From assembly GCA_964247055.1 (NCBI GenBank), contig OZ176052.1:744001-808000 (forward strand): 64,000 nt of DNA, in the 5' to 3' direction. The position numbers and the translations under genes were made by a program. Below, piece after piece: positions 12,201 to 50,420 of the stretch (positions are counted from its first letter, which is position 1; the number at the start of each line of letters is the position of its first letter). The stretch comes from Paragordius varius (Eukaryota > Nematomorpha). The notes under the pieces are model-generated. The model saw only the letters and a list, made by a program, of their open reading frames with translations, made no database searches and was not told where the DNA came from.

Positions 12201-15013
12201 ACGGTTGATGTACAGTCTCTATTCACTAGAATTTCTAAAAACGAGGTCTTAAACTTATAAAACAATTTAACAAACAAAGGTTTACATCCTGATATTCCTA
12301 AATTAGTTAAATTATGACTTTTTATAATGCCTTTTTTCTTTTTAACATCCAATTTTACCTCCAAAACAACGGTACACCTATGGTATCAAGCATTTCCCCA
12401 ATCCTTGCCGATCTATATATGAAAAATTTCGAAGAAACTATCTTTAACTCCACTTCCCTAGTTCCAAGTCTTTGGTTACGATATATCGATGATATGTTGG
12501 CAATTTGGCCCCATGGATAAGAGAAGTTATGCGATTTTTAAGATTTTATAAATAATATAAATAGCAATATTAAATTTACCATGGAATTTAATAACATTTC
12601 TATAAGCTTCTTAGACACCCTTGTAATGAAAACAAAAAATGAAAAACTCGGGCATACAGTGTACAGAAAGCCAAAACACACATCAACCTTTACCTCAATG
12701 CTGACTCCCATCATCACCCTAGCCAAAAAAAGATCAATTATCAAAACTCCAATCCACCGAGCTCAACAAATAATATGCGACTCCAGCTCACTGCGACCCG
12801 AAATCAACCACCTTAGACAATACTTTCAACAAAATGACTACTACCCACAACTTTTCAATAGAACCAACAATCAAACCACAGCTAAACAACAATCAAATGA
12901 TCATTCGGTTGCAATTGCCCTCTCTACCCTTCATTAAAAATGTATAACCACAAAAATTGGTCACGTATTTAACAGATTTAACATACGTACAATATATAAA
13001 CCAATGTCTAAACTTATCAATCACATAAAATAAGACTCTATACCCCGCGAGTGTTCCTGTGATGGTGTTTATGTCGGAGAAACAGGTCACACCATTGATC
13101 AAAGATTAAAAGAACTTACACAATACATAAGCTCTGATAAATTTAAGCCTGGACTTGCTGAACACATTTGTTCTCAAGTTCACCACATAGCTAAAACAGA
13201 AGTATTGGTTAACATGGAAGATCGTTCAAAACGATTTATACGTGAAGCTATCGACATTAAAAAGCAAAATGCGAATCTTAACCGTGCCGACGCTATGGTG
13301 TTGTCAAACATGTGGAATTACAACCTTAAATAATATTTTATAATGCAACCATAAATCAAATTGTATAACAATTGTATAATCCATCCATTCATTAATTAAG
13401 GGTATTTATTACTAGTTTTTTCCAGTAATGTTTATTGGTTTTTTTCACTAGTTGTAAATACATTTACCACATTTCATTTTCACCATTTTATATGTTTTTT
13501 TGATTTCGTTTCAATTTTTTTTTATCCTGACAAAGGTTATACAATTATAACCGAAAATTAGATATTTTTATAAATAAATTAACTATTTATTTTTTAAAAA
13601 TCATTTATACGCGTTTTTGTCATTACTTTAACACTTTAGCTAATATGTTTGGTTTTTTTGTTCAAAAATTTTAATTTAAAATATTTAACATTCTTACTGC
13701 ATTTCCCAGTTACACAATTATTTGGGGCCAATTCAGGCCCTAAAGTACAATTCAAGGGTGATTCAATGTTAGGATTGCACACTAAATCCAAAAATTATAA
13801 TTATATAAATTTATTTAATAATTTTAAAATTTAAATTATACAGACAAGACGAGAGAACATAAGAACACACATTTTTTTTTCAAAACACAACCATACTTTT
13901 TTAAATTTAATTTTTCCTATCTAAACTATTTAAACTAATTGTAATATATATATATATATAAATAATTGATTGTCTTACCAATTTTCATTTTTATTTGATA
14001 CCTTGTAATTTAAAACAGTGAATTATATTTAAAAAACCAAATGCAATGTATAGCGGGCTTAAAAAATATATGTGTCTTTATGTTTTTACGTTTTCGTTTC
14101 AAGTTTTACGTAAAAAAATTCAAATTTAAACAGAAATTGAAGTTTAAAATTTACAGCATTTGCATGTTCGACAGCCAAATTCATCAAAGACATAACCGAA
14201 ATCACAGTTTTTGACACATTTCCGTAGTGGGCATTCTAAAGGATTAGAGCAATGTTCATTCAATCAATTAAAATAACCTTTTTTTGGTTGGAATTATTTT
14301 GCTATTCTATATAACTGTCCAAAAAGGTTTTAGCGATTATCACACACAAAAATGTTTTAAATATCAAGTTTTTGATTTTACCACAGATTTTTTACCAAAA
14401 AATAATTATGAAAAAATTAATAAAAAAAATTGATTAATTACTTTTAAAAAGGCACATTACTACAATAATATAACAAATATTAAAAATGTACCACATTTGC
14501 ACAAAGGACATCCATTTGAATCTTTTTTGTAAAATCCATCCGGACATTTTAGTTGGCATCGTTTTATAGAAGGACAATAGGCTATATAAAATATTGCATT
14601 AAAATATAAAATTATTTAACATGAAAAGAATTGCAAAATAATTTTAATTCAATTTTTCGGGGAAAAATGATCTAATTTTGTTTTTTTTATATTATAGATA
14701 TCTTTTTTTGATAAAATATGCAGAAACATTCGCAAAGACATAACATATAACAAAAATTATTTCAAAAAATGTTTAATATAAAATTAAATTTTCTAACCGC
14801 TTTTCAGTCTCCTGAAAAGTGTTTTAAATCGTAAGATTTTTTAGCTTAAAAGGGGTTCTGAAAAATAAACTTTTGATTCTGATTTCAAATGATATATTTA
14901 ATGATTAAATATATATTTTACTGACCTTCAGATTGATAGGAACTTGTTTTAGCTATCATAAAATCCAACAAGAATATTAAAAAGTATATTTTAAGATGTA
15001 TTATGCACCACAT
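9296..15013 (-). CDS. Secreted protein of antistasin-like Cys-rich domains
   Basis: CDS segments are 15013-14926, 14581-14492, 14235-14155, 13781-13698, 9626-9546 and 9393-9296, closing to 173 aa. Exon 1 encodes a signal peptide (MWCIIHLKIYFLIFLLDFMI). Every later intron is phase 1 and each exon adds one short Cys-rich module: CPSIKRCQLKCPDGF with NGCPLCKC; CPLRKCVKNCDFGY with FGCRTCKC; a less regular module with NNCVTGKC; CPPLCPEPRINEEGCQVCDC; and CPALGCRPPC with CPICNC. The C-x-x-G-C-x-x-C-x-C pattern after a hydrophilic loop is that of antistasin-like domains, known in leech and Hydra protease inhibitors. Protease inhibition is inferred from the family; no inhibitory loop residue can be assigned. 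Intron 5 (9627-13,697) carries two Penelope-like copies, and intron 3 carries a decayed family A MITE. Confidence 0.85.
9942..11937 (-). mobile_element. Penelope-like retroelement, left copy
   Basis: Read on the minus strand from 11,937 towards 9942, this contains an N-terminal Penelope-type motif (PVDYGNTTVILTKEQY near 11,745-11,800), reverse transcriptase words matching the right copy (LWLRYVDDM near 11,110), and a GIY-YIG endonuclease start (GVYKVTCCDGVYVGET near 10,500-10,550). RT followed by GIY-YIG is diagnostic of Penelope-like elements. The copy is 5' truncated and broken. It shares about 1.7 kb with the right copy in inverted orientation and has about 220 bp more of the 5' side. Confidence 0.88.
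11905..13633 (+). mobile_element. Penelope-like retroelement, right copy (inverted partner)
   Basis: Frames along the + strand give RT words (PPRIYGLPKVYKDGILLRPI near 11,995; LWLRYIDDMLAIW near 12,472; SFLDTLVMKTKNEKLGHTVY near 12,608) and the GIY-YIG region (CDGVYVGETGHTIDQRLKEL near 13,060), ending LNRADAMVLSNMWNYN just before 13,330. The 3' tail to about 13,633 is the reverse complement of 9942-10,260, including 'cgcgtttttgtcatta' against 'taatgacaacgcg'. It is broken and 5' truncated. Its 5' edge meets the 5' side of the left copy, so the pair is head to head. Confidence 0.88.
13525..13562 (+). ncRNA. Decayed hammerhead-ribozyme-like motif in Penelope tail
   Basis: The tail of the right Penelope copy has CTGACAAA, then a 7-bp perfect stem GGTTATA/TATAACC closed by CAAT, then GAAAA. 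This is the layout of a hammerhead core (CUGANGA, stem II, GAAA). Penelope-like elements are known to carry hammerhead ribozymes. The G of CUGANGA is A here, so activity is unlikely. The equivalent place in the left copy (near 10,030-10,050) has lost the stem. Confidence 0.4.
13836..14113. mobile_element. Degenerate MITE family A copy
   Basis: 'aattatacagacaagacg' at the left and 'tctttatgtttttacgtttt' at the right are diverged inverted ends of the family A element, with the internal 'caaccatacttttttaaa' word. It sits in intron 3 of the antistasin-like gene. Confidence 0.55.
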
Positions 15014-15296
15014 TTTTTTATAAAATAAAAAAAATGACTTTATAAAATGGCCATATATATTTTTTCTTTTATTCAAATTTCACAAAATGCAAAAGATTTC
15101 GTTGACATTGTATCAGCGTTAAGTTTTTTATTCCAAAAATATGCTATTTTGTGCCAAATTAAATTTAGTTGACAGGGACCGACCTTTTTTAATACAAGTT
15201 TAATGAGAGTAATTTAACAATTTTATTTTGCATTTATAACAACGGATTTACGTATAAGATTTATATATAGGTTTATATGTTTTTACACTTATTTAA

Positions 15297-15955
15297 CAGT
15301 ATGAGTAAGTATATATATATATATATATCTAGAAAGTTATTTATTATTGCCAAATAGCATATGCAGCAAAGATAATTATTATTGGCTAATTATAGTAAAA
15401 AGTAAAAAAATAACTATAAGCCATTGTAACTGCCCTTTGTAGTATATGCTATTTGTAATATTAATAATTCTCTAGCAATATATATTTTGTATTTTACAGT
15501 ATGCATTTAAATGGTTGCTTATTTTACAGAATAATTTGGGCAGTTTGCAACAACACAGTAGTGTATGGAAAAAAAGTAACGAAATGTTAAATAACCATTT
15601 TTTTCCTTTCTTTTTTCCATACACTACTGTGTATTGCAAATTGGCCAATTAGGGTGTGAAATAAACAACCATTAAAATGCATACTCTATATATTGGGGAC
15701 ATAAATGAAAGGCAAACTATTTAGTAAAAACACTAAACAACTTGGAAATGTTTTAGTGGAGGGAATCATAGACAGTATGAGTAAGTATACATTGCTAGAG
15801 AAAATTATTAATTATTGCCATAGCATATGCAGCAAAGACATAATAACAGTAAAAAGTGAAAAAAATAATGCCAAGGATAGTGCCCTTTGTTGTATATGCC
15901 TACTATTTGGCAATAATTAATACTAGCAATATATACTATACTTACTCATACTGTA
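15297..15955. mobile_element. Cluster of small inverted-repeat elements (families C and D)
   Basis: A complete family D foldback lies at 15,773-15,954: 'cagtatgagtaagtata' at the left and 'tatacttactcatactg' at the right, with inverted 'gccatagcatatgcagcaaa' inner arms. A second D copy with an expanded AT run lies at 15,297-15,490. Between them is a family C element (about 15,496-15,690) with ends 'cagtatgcatttaaatggtt' and 'aaccattaaaatgcatact' and inner arms 'acacagtagtgtatgg'. None encodes protein. Family C recurs near 32,903 and 56,310. Confidence 0.7.
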
Positions 15956-16159
15956 TTTGACCCAAAGATATTAAAACATTGACAATTAAAAAATAAAACG
16001 TAAATTCAATTTTTATGACAAACTGCATTCGGTTTAATTGTTAATATACTGGCTTTCGTCCAATTTAGAGTTGATAAAAAAATTAAAGAACATAAAATTA
16101 ATAACTAAAATATTATGATATGACACTTTTATAAAGATATCTACAAATACTTTTGATAT

Positions 16160-16402
16160 ACAGTAAAAACTAAAATTATACGGACAAAACGAATTAAAGA
16201 CAAATATTTTTTTCTAAAAGGCAACCATATTTTTTTAATCTTGATTTATTTTAAATGGCGTGAAATATTACTTATTACTAAATTTTAGAATGGTACCTAA
16301 GTAGCTTATGGGAAACATTAGGGTTCTTAAAAATATGGTTGTTTTTTAGAAAAATTGCCTTTATATTTTTACGTTTGATATTATTACAATTTTTACTATA
16401 AA
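16160..16402. mobile_element. MITE family A copy
   Basis: The ends 'acagtaaaaactaaaattat' and 'caatttttact' are inverted, with the internal 'caaccatatttttttaatc' and 'tatggttgttttttagaaa' arms. Confidence 0.7.
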
Positions 16403-18921
16403 TGGTAATTACATCAATAAAAGTTGAGATATTTGAAAAATAAAATTATTATTGCATTTTTTATAATGTAAAATAAATGATTCCTGATACTACAATATTA
16501 AAAATATATGTACAAATCATTTATTTGCGTTAACTAAATCATGTTGTAAAATTTGATGTTCTTGAAATCTCAAAGAAATTCTTTCGGTAGATTTTATATG
16601 TTTGTCAAGACAATTTTGAACGCAATTATTCTAATAATTAGTGAAAACAAATAAAAACTTCTTTATCGGAAAGAGATCTGGATGAAAAATCAAATATACA
16701 ATCCATAAAGCAATTATGAGATATTTTATTGAAAGAAAGGAGAAACTCTTTAAGCTGCATATTAAATTTTATTTAAACCTGACTAGGATCCTGATTGGAC
16801 ATATATTGAAACCACGCTGGACGTGTTTATAAGCGTTAATAATATGATGATTGTTTTTATCTTGTTGTACCAAATTATTTCTACAAACGCACTTACTTAA
16901 CCCAAAATATTAAATTATTTTTGGCAGAGTATAAAAAGTTTAAATAAATTTACTCTAATACATAGTACCTAAAAAATATATTTTGATAAAAAAACGAGTT
17001 TCAAATATTTTGGTATTGCTTTGTGTAAAGGATCAATATCGAAAAGTGGCAAAATCACACATATAAGCTTAAAATTTTTGTCCTCCTCTTAAAAGACCAT
17101 TTTTTAGCTAAACCAAAACGAGATTGCGACATGTCAACAGTCTTCACAAAAACTTTTGATGATATATATATATATATATATATATTCGGAGAATTTATTA
17201 GAATTAACATGGTGTCTTTGGTTTTGGTCGTTACGTTTTAAATTATTTTGCACTTTTGTAGTAAATGGTCAAAAGGCAAAATTTGCGCATATTATATCAT
17301 ATTTTTCGGTGAAATCTAAATTCTTCATTCCAAAAATATCAGTAAAATATATAAGCTACATATAAAAATCAAAACAATATTTTTTAAAAAATTCAATGTT
17401 TACATATGGGCTCCGAAAGTCCCATATTTTTTCGTTCTCCTTAAATAAACAGATTTTCTTTGTATAAACGCAAAAATTTTTAATTGAATAAAAACCTAAA
17501 AATATGCTAAATTATCATATCAACCAGTATTTTTAAAAATCATGTTTTTTCAAATATTTAAAGCCTAATTTTTACTATTTGAGGCATTATGTAAACTCTA
17601 TATATAATTATAATATTAAAATTTAAAAATTCGTTTTTCTACGGATAATATACAAAATTTGGTTAATTCTCAAATCAATATTCTGAGAAAGAAATATCCA
17701 ATTATATAGATTTCAGTACTGATGTATGAAATGCATCATTGAATTATATAAAAAAGGTATTGTTTTATATATAAGGGTTTTTATACGATTTCTATAATTC
17801 CTCATTTAGAAAAATAATTTTTTTGCCAAAATTAAGCATCTGAAAATATTTACCGCGCGGCATTTTGTGCTTATTTAATTAATTGCTAAGTTTAGATGGG
17901 TTCAAAAGTAGACTTTCGAAACTAGCTTGCAAAATCAATCAAAGTTTAAAAATATTATTTGCTGATATTTTTCAAAATGTAGCATTTTCATCCAAAATTA
18001 TTTTGCAAAATTTGCGCAAATATTACAATTTCCGATATGGAGCTCATACCAAATATAAGGTTATAACTTTCTTTCCAACACCTTTTGGGATAGTTTTATA
18101 TACCAGAGGGATTTAAAATTTTAATATCTTAAGTAGTATATAAATCATTAAGCTGAATTTGAATGTTTTCTTTCTTTAGGTGCATTCAAAAAAATATTAG
18201 AAAAAATTAAAATTGTAAAAAAATTATCAACTATTTTACAGCCTTTTTTATAAATTTTAATCGCAAAACAGGCAATTAATGTATATTATGGTTAAATGTA
18301 GATAACTAACTAACTAGGTAACATTTTACCAGTCCAAACTTGATAAATAATGATTTCAATAGCCGTTTATTTAAATAGTATATATAAGCTGTCTCATTTT
18401 TAAACTTTAGTGGTCACAAAACTGATAAAATATAATATCTAATTCAGAACAATGTTTAATTAAATTTAAATACTACGACTCTAGTTTATTTACAATGAGC
18501 TTTGGTATATAAAACTATCCCAAAAGGTATACTAGGACAAAAAATATATATATAAATGGCTTAAAAGTTTAAGGTGGGAATTTTTTTAATCATTTTTATA
18601 AAAGAAATTTTTGTATGATGCGCCTAAAAGGCTAAAAACAGAATATTTTTCTTAATACATGAAATACTTAATTTTAATTCTTTTCAATATTAATAGTATA
18701 GATTTAAACTAGCCTCTCTCATTTTTATGTAAACCTAAATACGTTTCGTATGATAAAAATATCATGATTATATCTTAACTGCTGTGATTGATTGCGGGAT
18801 AAAACCTGATGTGTCACATGCCAAATTCAAATTTTTAATCTTAAAATATAATTTTTATTGTTTATTTAAATTGTTTCGAAGCTAAAACTTTTTTTGTGTA
18901 ATTACTTTAATTTCCTGCAAA
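16403..18921. other. Upstream region of PRKD, no gene seen
   Basis: 2.5 kb of AT-rich sequence with an (AT)n run near 17,162. I searched it for exons that could encode the N-terminal region other PKDs have before the first C1 domain, and found none. Any promoter lies here or inside it, but no motif is convincing. Confidence 0.4.
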
Positions 18922-45988
<27,067 letters not shown>

Positions 45989-47216
45989 CTTTGCAAAGAA
46001 TTTTATTTAAACATTATAATAATATTTATTATTATACTACAAAAATTGTGCTCATTTTAATTAAACTCTTTGTATATATATTGTACATTGCTCAATTTGA
46101 CATATTATATTTATAATAATTGCGACAGTTTTTAATATAATTTTTGTAAAATATCGATTGATTTTAACCTTATACACACCTCATTTTTATACTTTTTTAA
46201 AACATGTGAATATTTCTATCTAAGTCACACACTACTTACAAGTCAAATCATTCTAATAAATTTAACGTAATAATATTTTTTGGAAATTTTTAGCATTTGT
46301 ATTTTATGGTTAAAAATTAATATTTAGAAATATATCTCATTCACTAAGAAAGGCTCATAATCAAAAACTATATCGTAATCAATATAGTAACAAAATATGT
46401 CGTCGGAAAATATTTTAAATCCTAATGAAATTGATCAACTAATTTTGATAAACTACTTTTAGCGGTCAGTTTTGGTCAGTTTATTAATTAAATCGCAGGA
46501 GAAAAATACTAATGTTTTTTTATAATATAATTGTAATATATACTTTGTGATATATATACATATATATAATATAATAATAATACCCATTATGTTTTTGATT
46601 AACAAAAAATTTTTTGTATAAAGTAGAGATACCACATAACCAAAAGCTAAATGTATGCAAAAAATACACAAAGTATAAACTGCTATTTTATATAAAATGG
46701 TTTTCATAAAGTCAAGATTTTATTTAAACAATTGCCATCTTCTTTTTCCCACCTAAAAATATTAAAAATTATTAAGGTTAATTCCAAAAAACAAGCTATA
46801 TTAAAACGCTATTTATATGTAAGGAAAATAATTTAATAGACCACCAGGTATCAAATATATTTAGACAACTTTATACTTAACTAAAAAATAGAGTTCATAG
46901 AGCGTTTTATAACTGTTCGTCCTTTTTAAGTTTTTCGTAATAATACCCATCATTCAAAAAGATAGGGTTTGTAATTTAATTTATTACACATATAATAAAA
47001 TATATTATAAAGTATATGATATAATACTTAAATATTTAATATATATATATATATATATATATACATAATGTATAATGCAAAAATAAAGATATTTACATAT
47101 AAAGTGTGTAATGTTAATCAAGAATAGCACAAAACTAAATATTTATAACCAGAGAGAGTTGTTATAATAATTTTGGCCTGAATAAAGTTACAGAGATTTT
47201 AAAAGGCTACAATAAA
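45989..47216. other. 3' side of PRKD and intergenic, no gene seen
   Basis: AT-rich sequence with an (AT)n run at about 47,040-47,062. It should include the PRKD 3' UTR. A hydrophobic frame on the minus strand (46,459-46,707) looks like chance AT-rich ORF and is not called. Confidence 0.4.
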
Positions 47217-47445
47217 ATTGCTATAAAAATATAATTATAAAGACAAATCGCAAAAATAAAATGCAAATATTTGTTGTAAAAAGAGCCATTTAAAAGCATC
47301 TTTTACTCATAAAACAAAATAATTTATCTTTAATCCTTTTTTAGCAGTTATAATACTATAAGTTATATCAAAAAAACTATTCAGCAAAAAAATATTTGCC
47401 CTCAATTTTTACGTTTAGTCTTTATATAAATCTAATTTTATTGTA
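47217..47445. mobile_element. Diverged MITE family A copy at the SR gene 3' end
   Basis: 'aattgctataaaaatataat' with 'agacaaatcgcaaaa' left, and 'atttttacgtttagtcttta' then 'aatctaattttattgta' right. It lies within 300 bp downstream of the SR protein stop (47,507, minus strand) and may fall in its 3' UTR. Confidence 0.5.
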
Positions 47446-47506
47446 GGTTTAGTTTGATCCCAATTAACAAATATATCGTCGTCTTAGAAACAAATTAAAA
47501 ATTAAA

Positions 47507-50420
47507 TCAATCAGATCGCTGAGAGGCTGGACTGTCTCCACGCCCATTTCCATTGGTCGGCATTTCAGCATCGCTGCGATCAGCTGATCTAGCATCACGT
47601 GATGGAGATCGGGCATCACGTGAACGAGAAGACCGTGCAGGACTAGGACTACTGCGTCGTTTGCCACCACGTGACCGGGAACGTGACCTTGGCGAATAGC
47701 TACGCTCTCGTCTGCGCCCACCCTCCCGAGAACCGGATCTACGTCCATAACTAAATCATTAATCATAAAATAAATCTCTCATAAGTTGATTATTTTTTAA
47801 CACTCTATTTGCGAAAATCCATATTAACCAATATTAATTGGTCCAAAATTAATTTCTTGCGACATTTTATGAAATTATATTTAAGGTTCTTTTTTAACCG
47901 AGTTTGAAAAAATTGTCTCTTTTTGTGAAAATGAATTATAATATCGAACTGAATCCTCATTGTGACTAATTTTATATTTTATTCGACTAAACAAAATTAC
48001 AATAAAAGCATCCTTTTGTGATAAACCATTATTAAATTGAAATTACTATAAAATACTTTTTTCAAATTAATCTTCTCGATTATATGTACGGCTTATTTTT
48101 ATGGTTCAATCATTTTTAAGTATATTTATAAGAATAATAATTACCCCAATCTTAATCAACTTGAAATTTATGCAGTGTTAAAGATCGGCCGTAAAAAATT
48201 TATTAAACAGTGCTCCTTATAAATTTAGCTCATGTTGGTTATCATGCACTTATTCGATTTCTAAATACAGGTATAATTAGATGTTCTTTATACAAATTTG
48301 TTGCTTTTTGCAGTCATTAAGAAATAACCAATACAGGATTATTATTATTATAAGAAGAATGGTTTGACTTGTATTTTATCGGTAAGCATTATATTTGATT
48401 CAAACCTTCGCAATTTGCTGTATTGTTCAACCATACGAATCCTTCGACCATTTAGTTCGGTATCATCGAGTTTTCGAATGGCATTGTTCATATCCTCATA
48501 CGTCTCAAATTCAACAATCCTAAAAACACCACAGTATAGGAAAATAATAAAATTATATTATAAATAATGACTAAAAAGTATCAAAGGTCAAAATTTAAGC
48601 ATTCATACCCTTCATTCTTTTTCAACTTGTGGGCATCACTGTAGCTAACTTCACCCGCTTGGCGCATGTAATCTTTGAGATCCTAGAAAAAAGACACAAA
48701 AACATATTGTATCCAATATAGGCGCAACTATAAAGAGATAGATAAAAGGGCCATAAAAGGGCTGTTTAATCTATCATGTTCATCGGACAAAGCCCCCTAC
48801 AAGTTCCAGCGAGCACAGAGTATTAAAGCAAACCCCCAAAAGGCAACAAGTAACCGCCATATTGTGCAAGCGATAGTCCGTAAAATTTAGCAAAGTAGCC
48901 ACAATTTTTTAAGGCACGTAAAGACCGTAAAAGCGATTATGCTATAAAGAAAAATTGTCAGTCTGCGGTACACAAGCTTAAGAGTATGAATGAGACCAGG
49001 TAACAGTAATTTTTGAGAGCTATACCCTTCGTCTATTGCCCCCCAAAAAAGTGTTGTGTGTGCAAGTCCGTTTAGTACCCGTATAAAAAAGCACTCTAAA
49101 AACCAAACAAATATGGTTTGTTAAATTTTGCAAACAGTATAAAATTTAGCTTTGTGAAGAATAATCAACAATTTTAATATTTTTTGTCCAAAAAAATTTA
49201 TAAATGCAAAATTCTTCTGGATATATACCTGCCAACTCACACGACTTGATAGATTTTCCACCAAAACTCTGTAATCCGTTCGGGTAGGAGGTCCTCCTCT
49301 ACCATATCTAAATACAAAAATAATTTTAACATAAACGCAAGGTTTCTATTGTTATTATATATATTTAAAATCGTCTGCTTAACGCTTTAATATTCATGTA
49401 AAAATCATTTTTACATATTTAAAACAATTGTCCACAAAAATAACCGTATGCTGTATACTTTTATTTGGTATTGAAATAAAAAAATTGTTCATTTCGTAAA
49501 AAAAGTGAAAGAATAGAAAAAAACAAGAACTCTAATATTTTTGTCGCCCTCACCTACACTTGTTTAAAAAATTAAGATTATTATCGTTATTCCTATAGAC
49601 CTCGTCTTTTTTTCATTCTTTAACAAATATTTTTTACAAGAAATTTTTATCTTGTTACTAAATAAAAGTATAGGGGACTGTAAAGAAAGGCTTTGTAAAC
49701 AGTACATATATTTGGCGGAAAAAGGTTTGATATTAATTATTAAAATCGAAAATTTAAAACCTAATAGTTATTGGACTACTAATGTGTGGTTAGATTTATA
49801 AACTTGTATGATTAAAACTTTACTGTTTTCGAGGGGGAGGTCGGCGCATATCTCTATTTCTATCATCTCGATAATTGTTTTTCATTCGCGGACCTCTGGC
49901 TAATTCCACAATAACTCTGTAAAATTAAAATAGCAATATATATTTGCGCTTAATCGATACAAATGTATGTTTCAGATATGGGATTGTTTTCATGTTTATC
50001 AAACCCGAAAGATGTGTTCATCATAATAACAATTTAATATGTACAACAAATATACCTCTCGTTGAAAAATTCTTTTCCGTTAAGTGCATAAACTGCTTCG
50101 TCTGCATCGCGACAATCATCAAACTCCTAAAAAAATATAAAAATGTCATAAATTTCCCTTAGATTATCTTTCAGGCAAAAAAACAATCTTACACTCATTA
50201 TAAATTATATATCCATACGTAGACCACTAATAAATTATTAAAATTTATTAGCCGGCTTATTTGCATGGAAATTGCAAAATACTTTAAAAAAAATAATTAC
50301 CACAAATCCATATCCATTCTTTAGAGTAATCTCTCTGACCTTTCCATAATCTCGAACAAATCTTTCCAAGTCTTTCTCACGAGCTTGATTACTAACGCGT
50401 CCAACATATATTCGACTCAT
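47507..50420 (-). CDS. SRSF4/5/6-like: SR splicing factor of the SRSF4/5/6 (B52) type
   Basis: Shuttling SR proteins bind exonic enhancers and recruit U1 and U2AF. CDS segments are 50420-50301, 50126-50056, 49916-49824, 49307-49229, 48682-48609, 48519-48406 and 47750-47507, all GT-AG and in phase (264 aa). RRM1 starts [20 protein letters not shown] and has the RNP1 word NGYGFVEF across the exon 1/2 junction. A short basic hinge ([15 protein letters not shown]) follows. RRM2 is the pseudo-RRM, with the hallmark [15 protein letters not shown] split exactly at the exon 4/5 junction. The C-terminal RS region is short ([20 protein letters not shown] and further RSRDA repeats) and ends PASQRSD. The RS tail is shorter than in vertebrate SRSF4 and SRSF6. 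Introns are compact compared with PRKD. Confidence 0.95.
48690..49220 (-). other. SR gene intron 4 with a GC-richer island
   Basis: The intron between the exons encoding SWQ and DLKD contains roughly 48,770-49,080 of clearly less AT-rich sequence ('gccccctacaagttccagcg' on +). On the minus strand a pyrimidine-rich acceptor-like 'tttttctttatag' is followed by sequence with stops in all frames. SR genes commonly carry poison exons in introns for autoregulation; that role is inferred here only from position and composition. Confidence 0.3.

Noticed and set aside
46459-46707. Hydrophobic 82-codon ORF on the minus strand
   Set aside because: I/L/Y/F-rich translation expected from AT-rich DNA. No homology recognised, no splice or start context.
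47464-47766. 100-codon minus-strand ORF rich in V, H and D
   Set aside because: Out-of-frame reading of the SR protein RS exon. The in-frame product is the RS domain.
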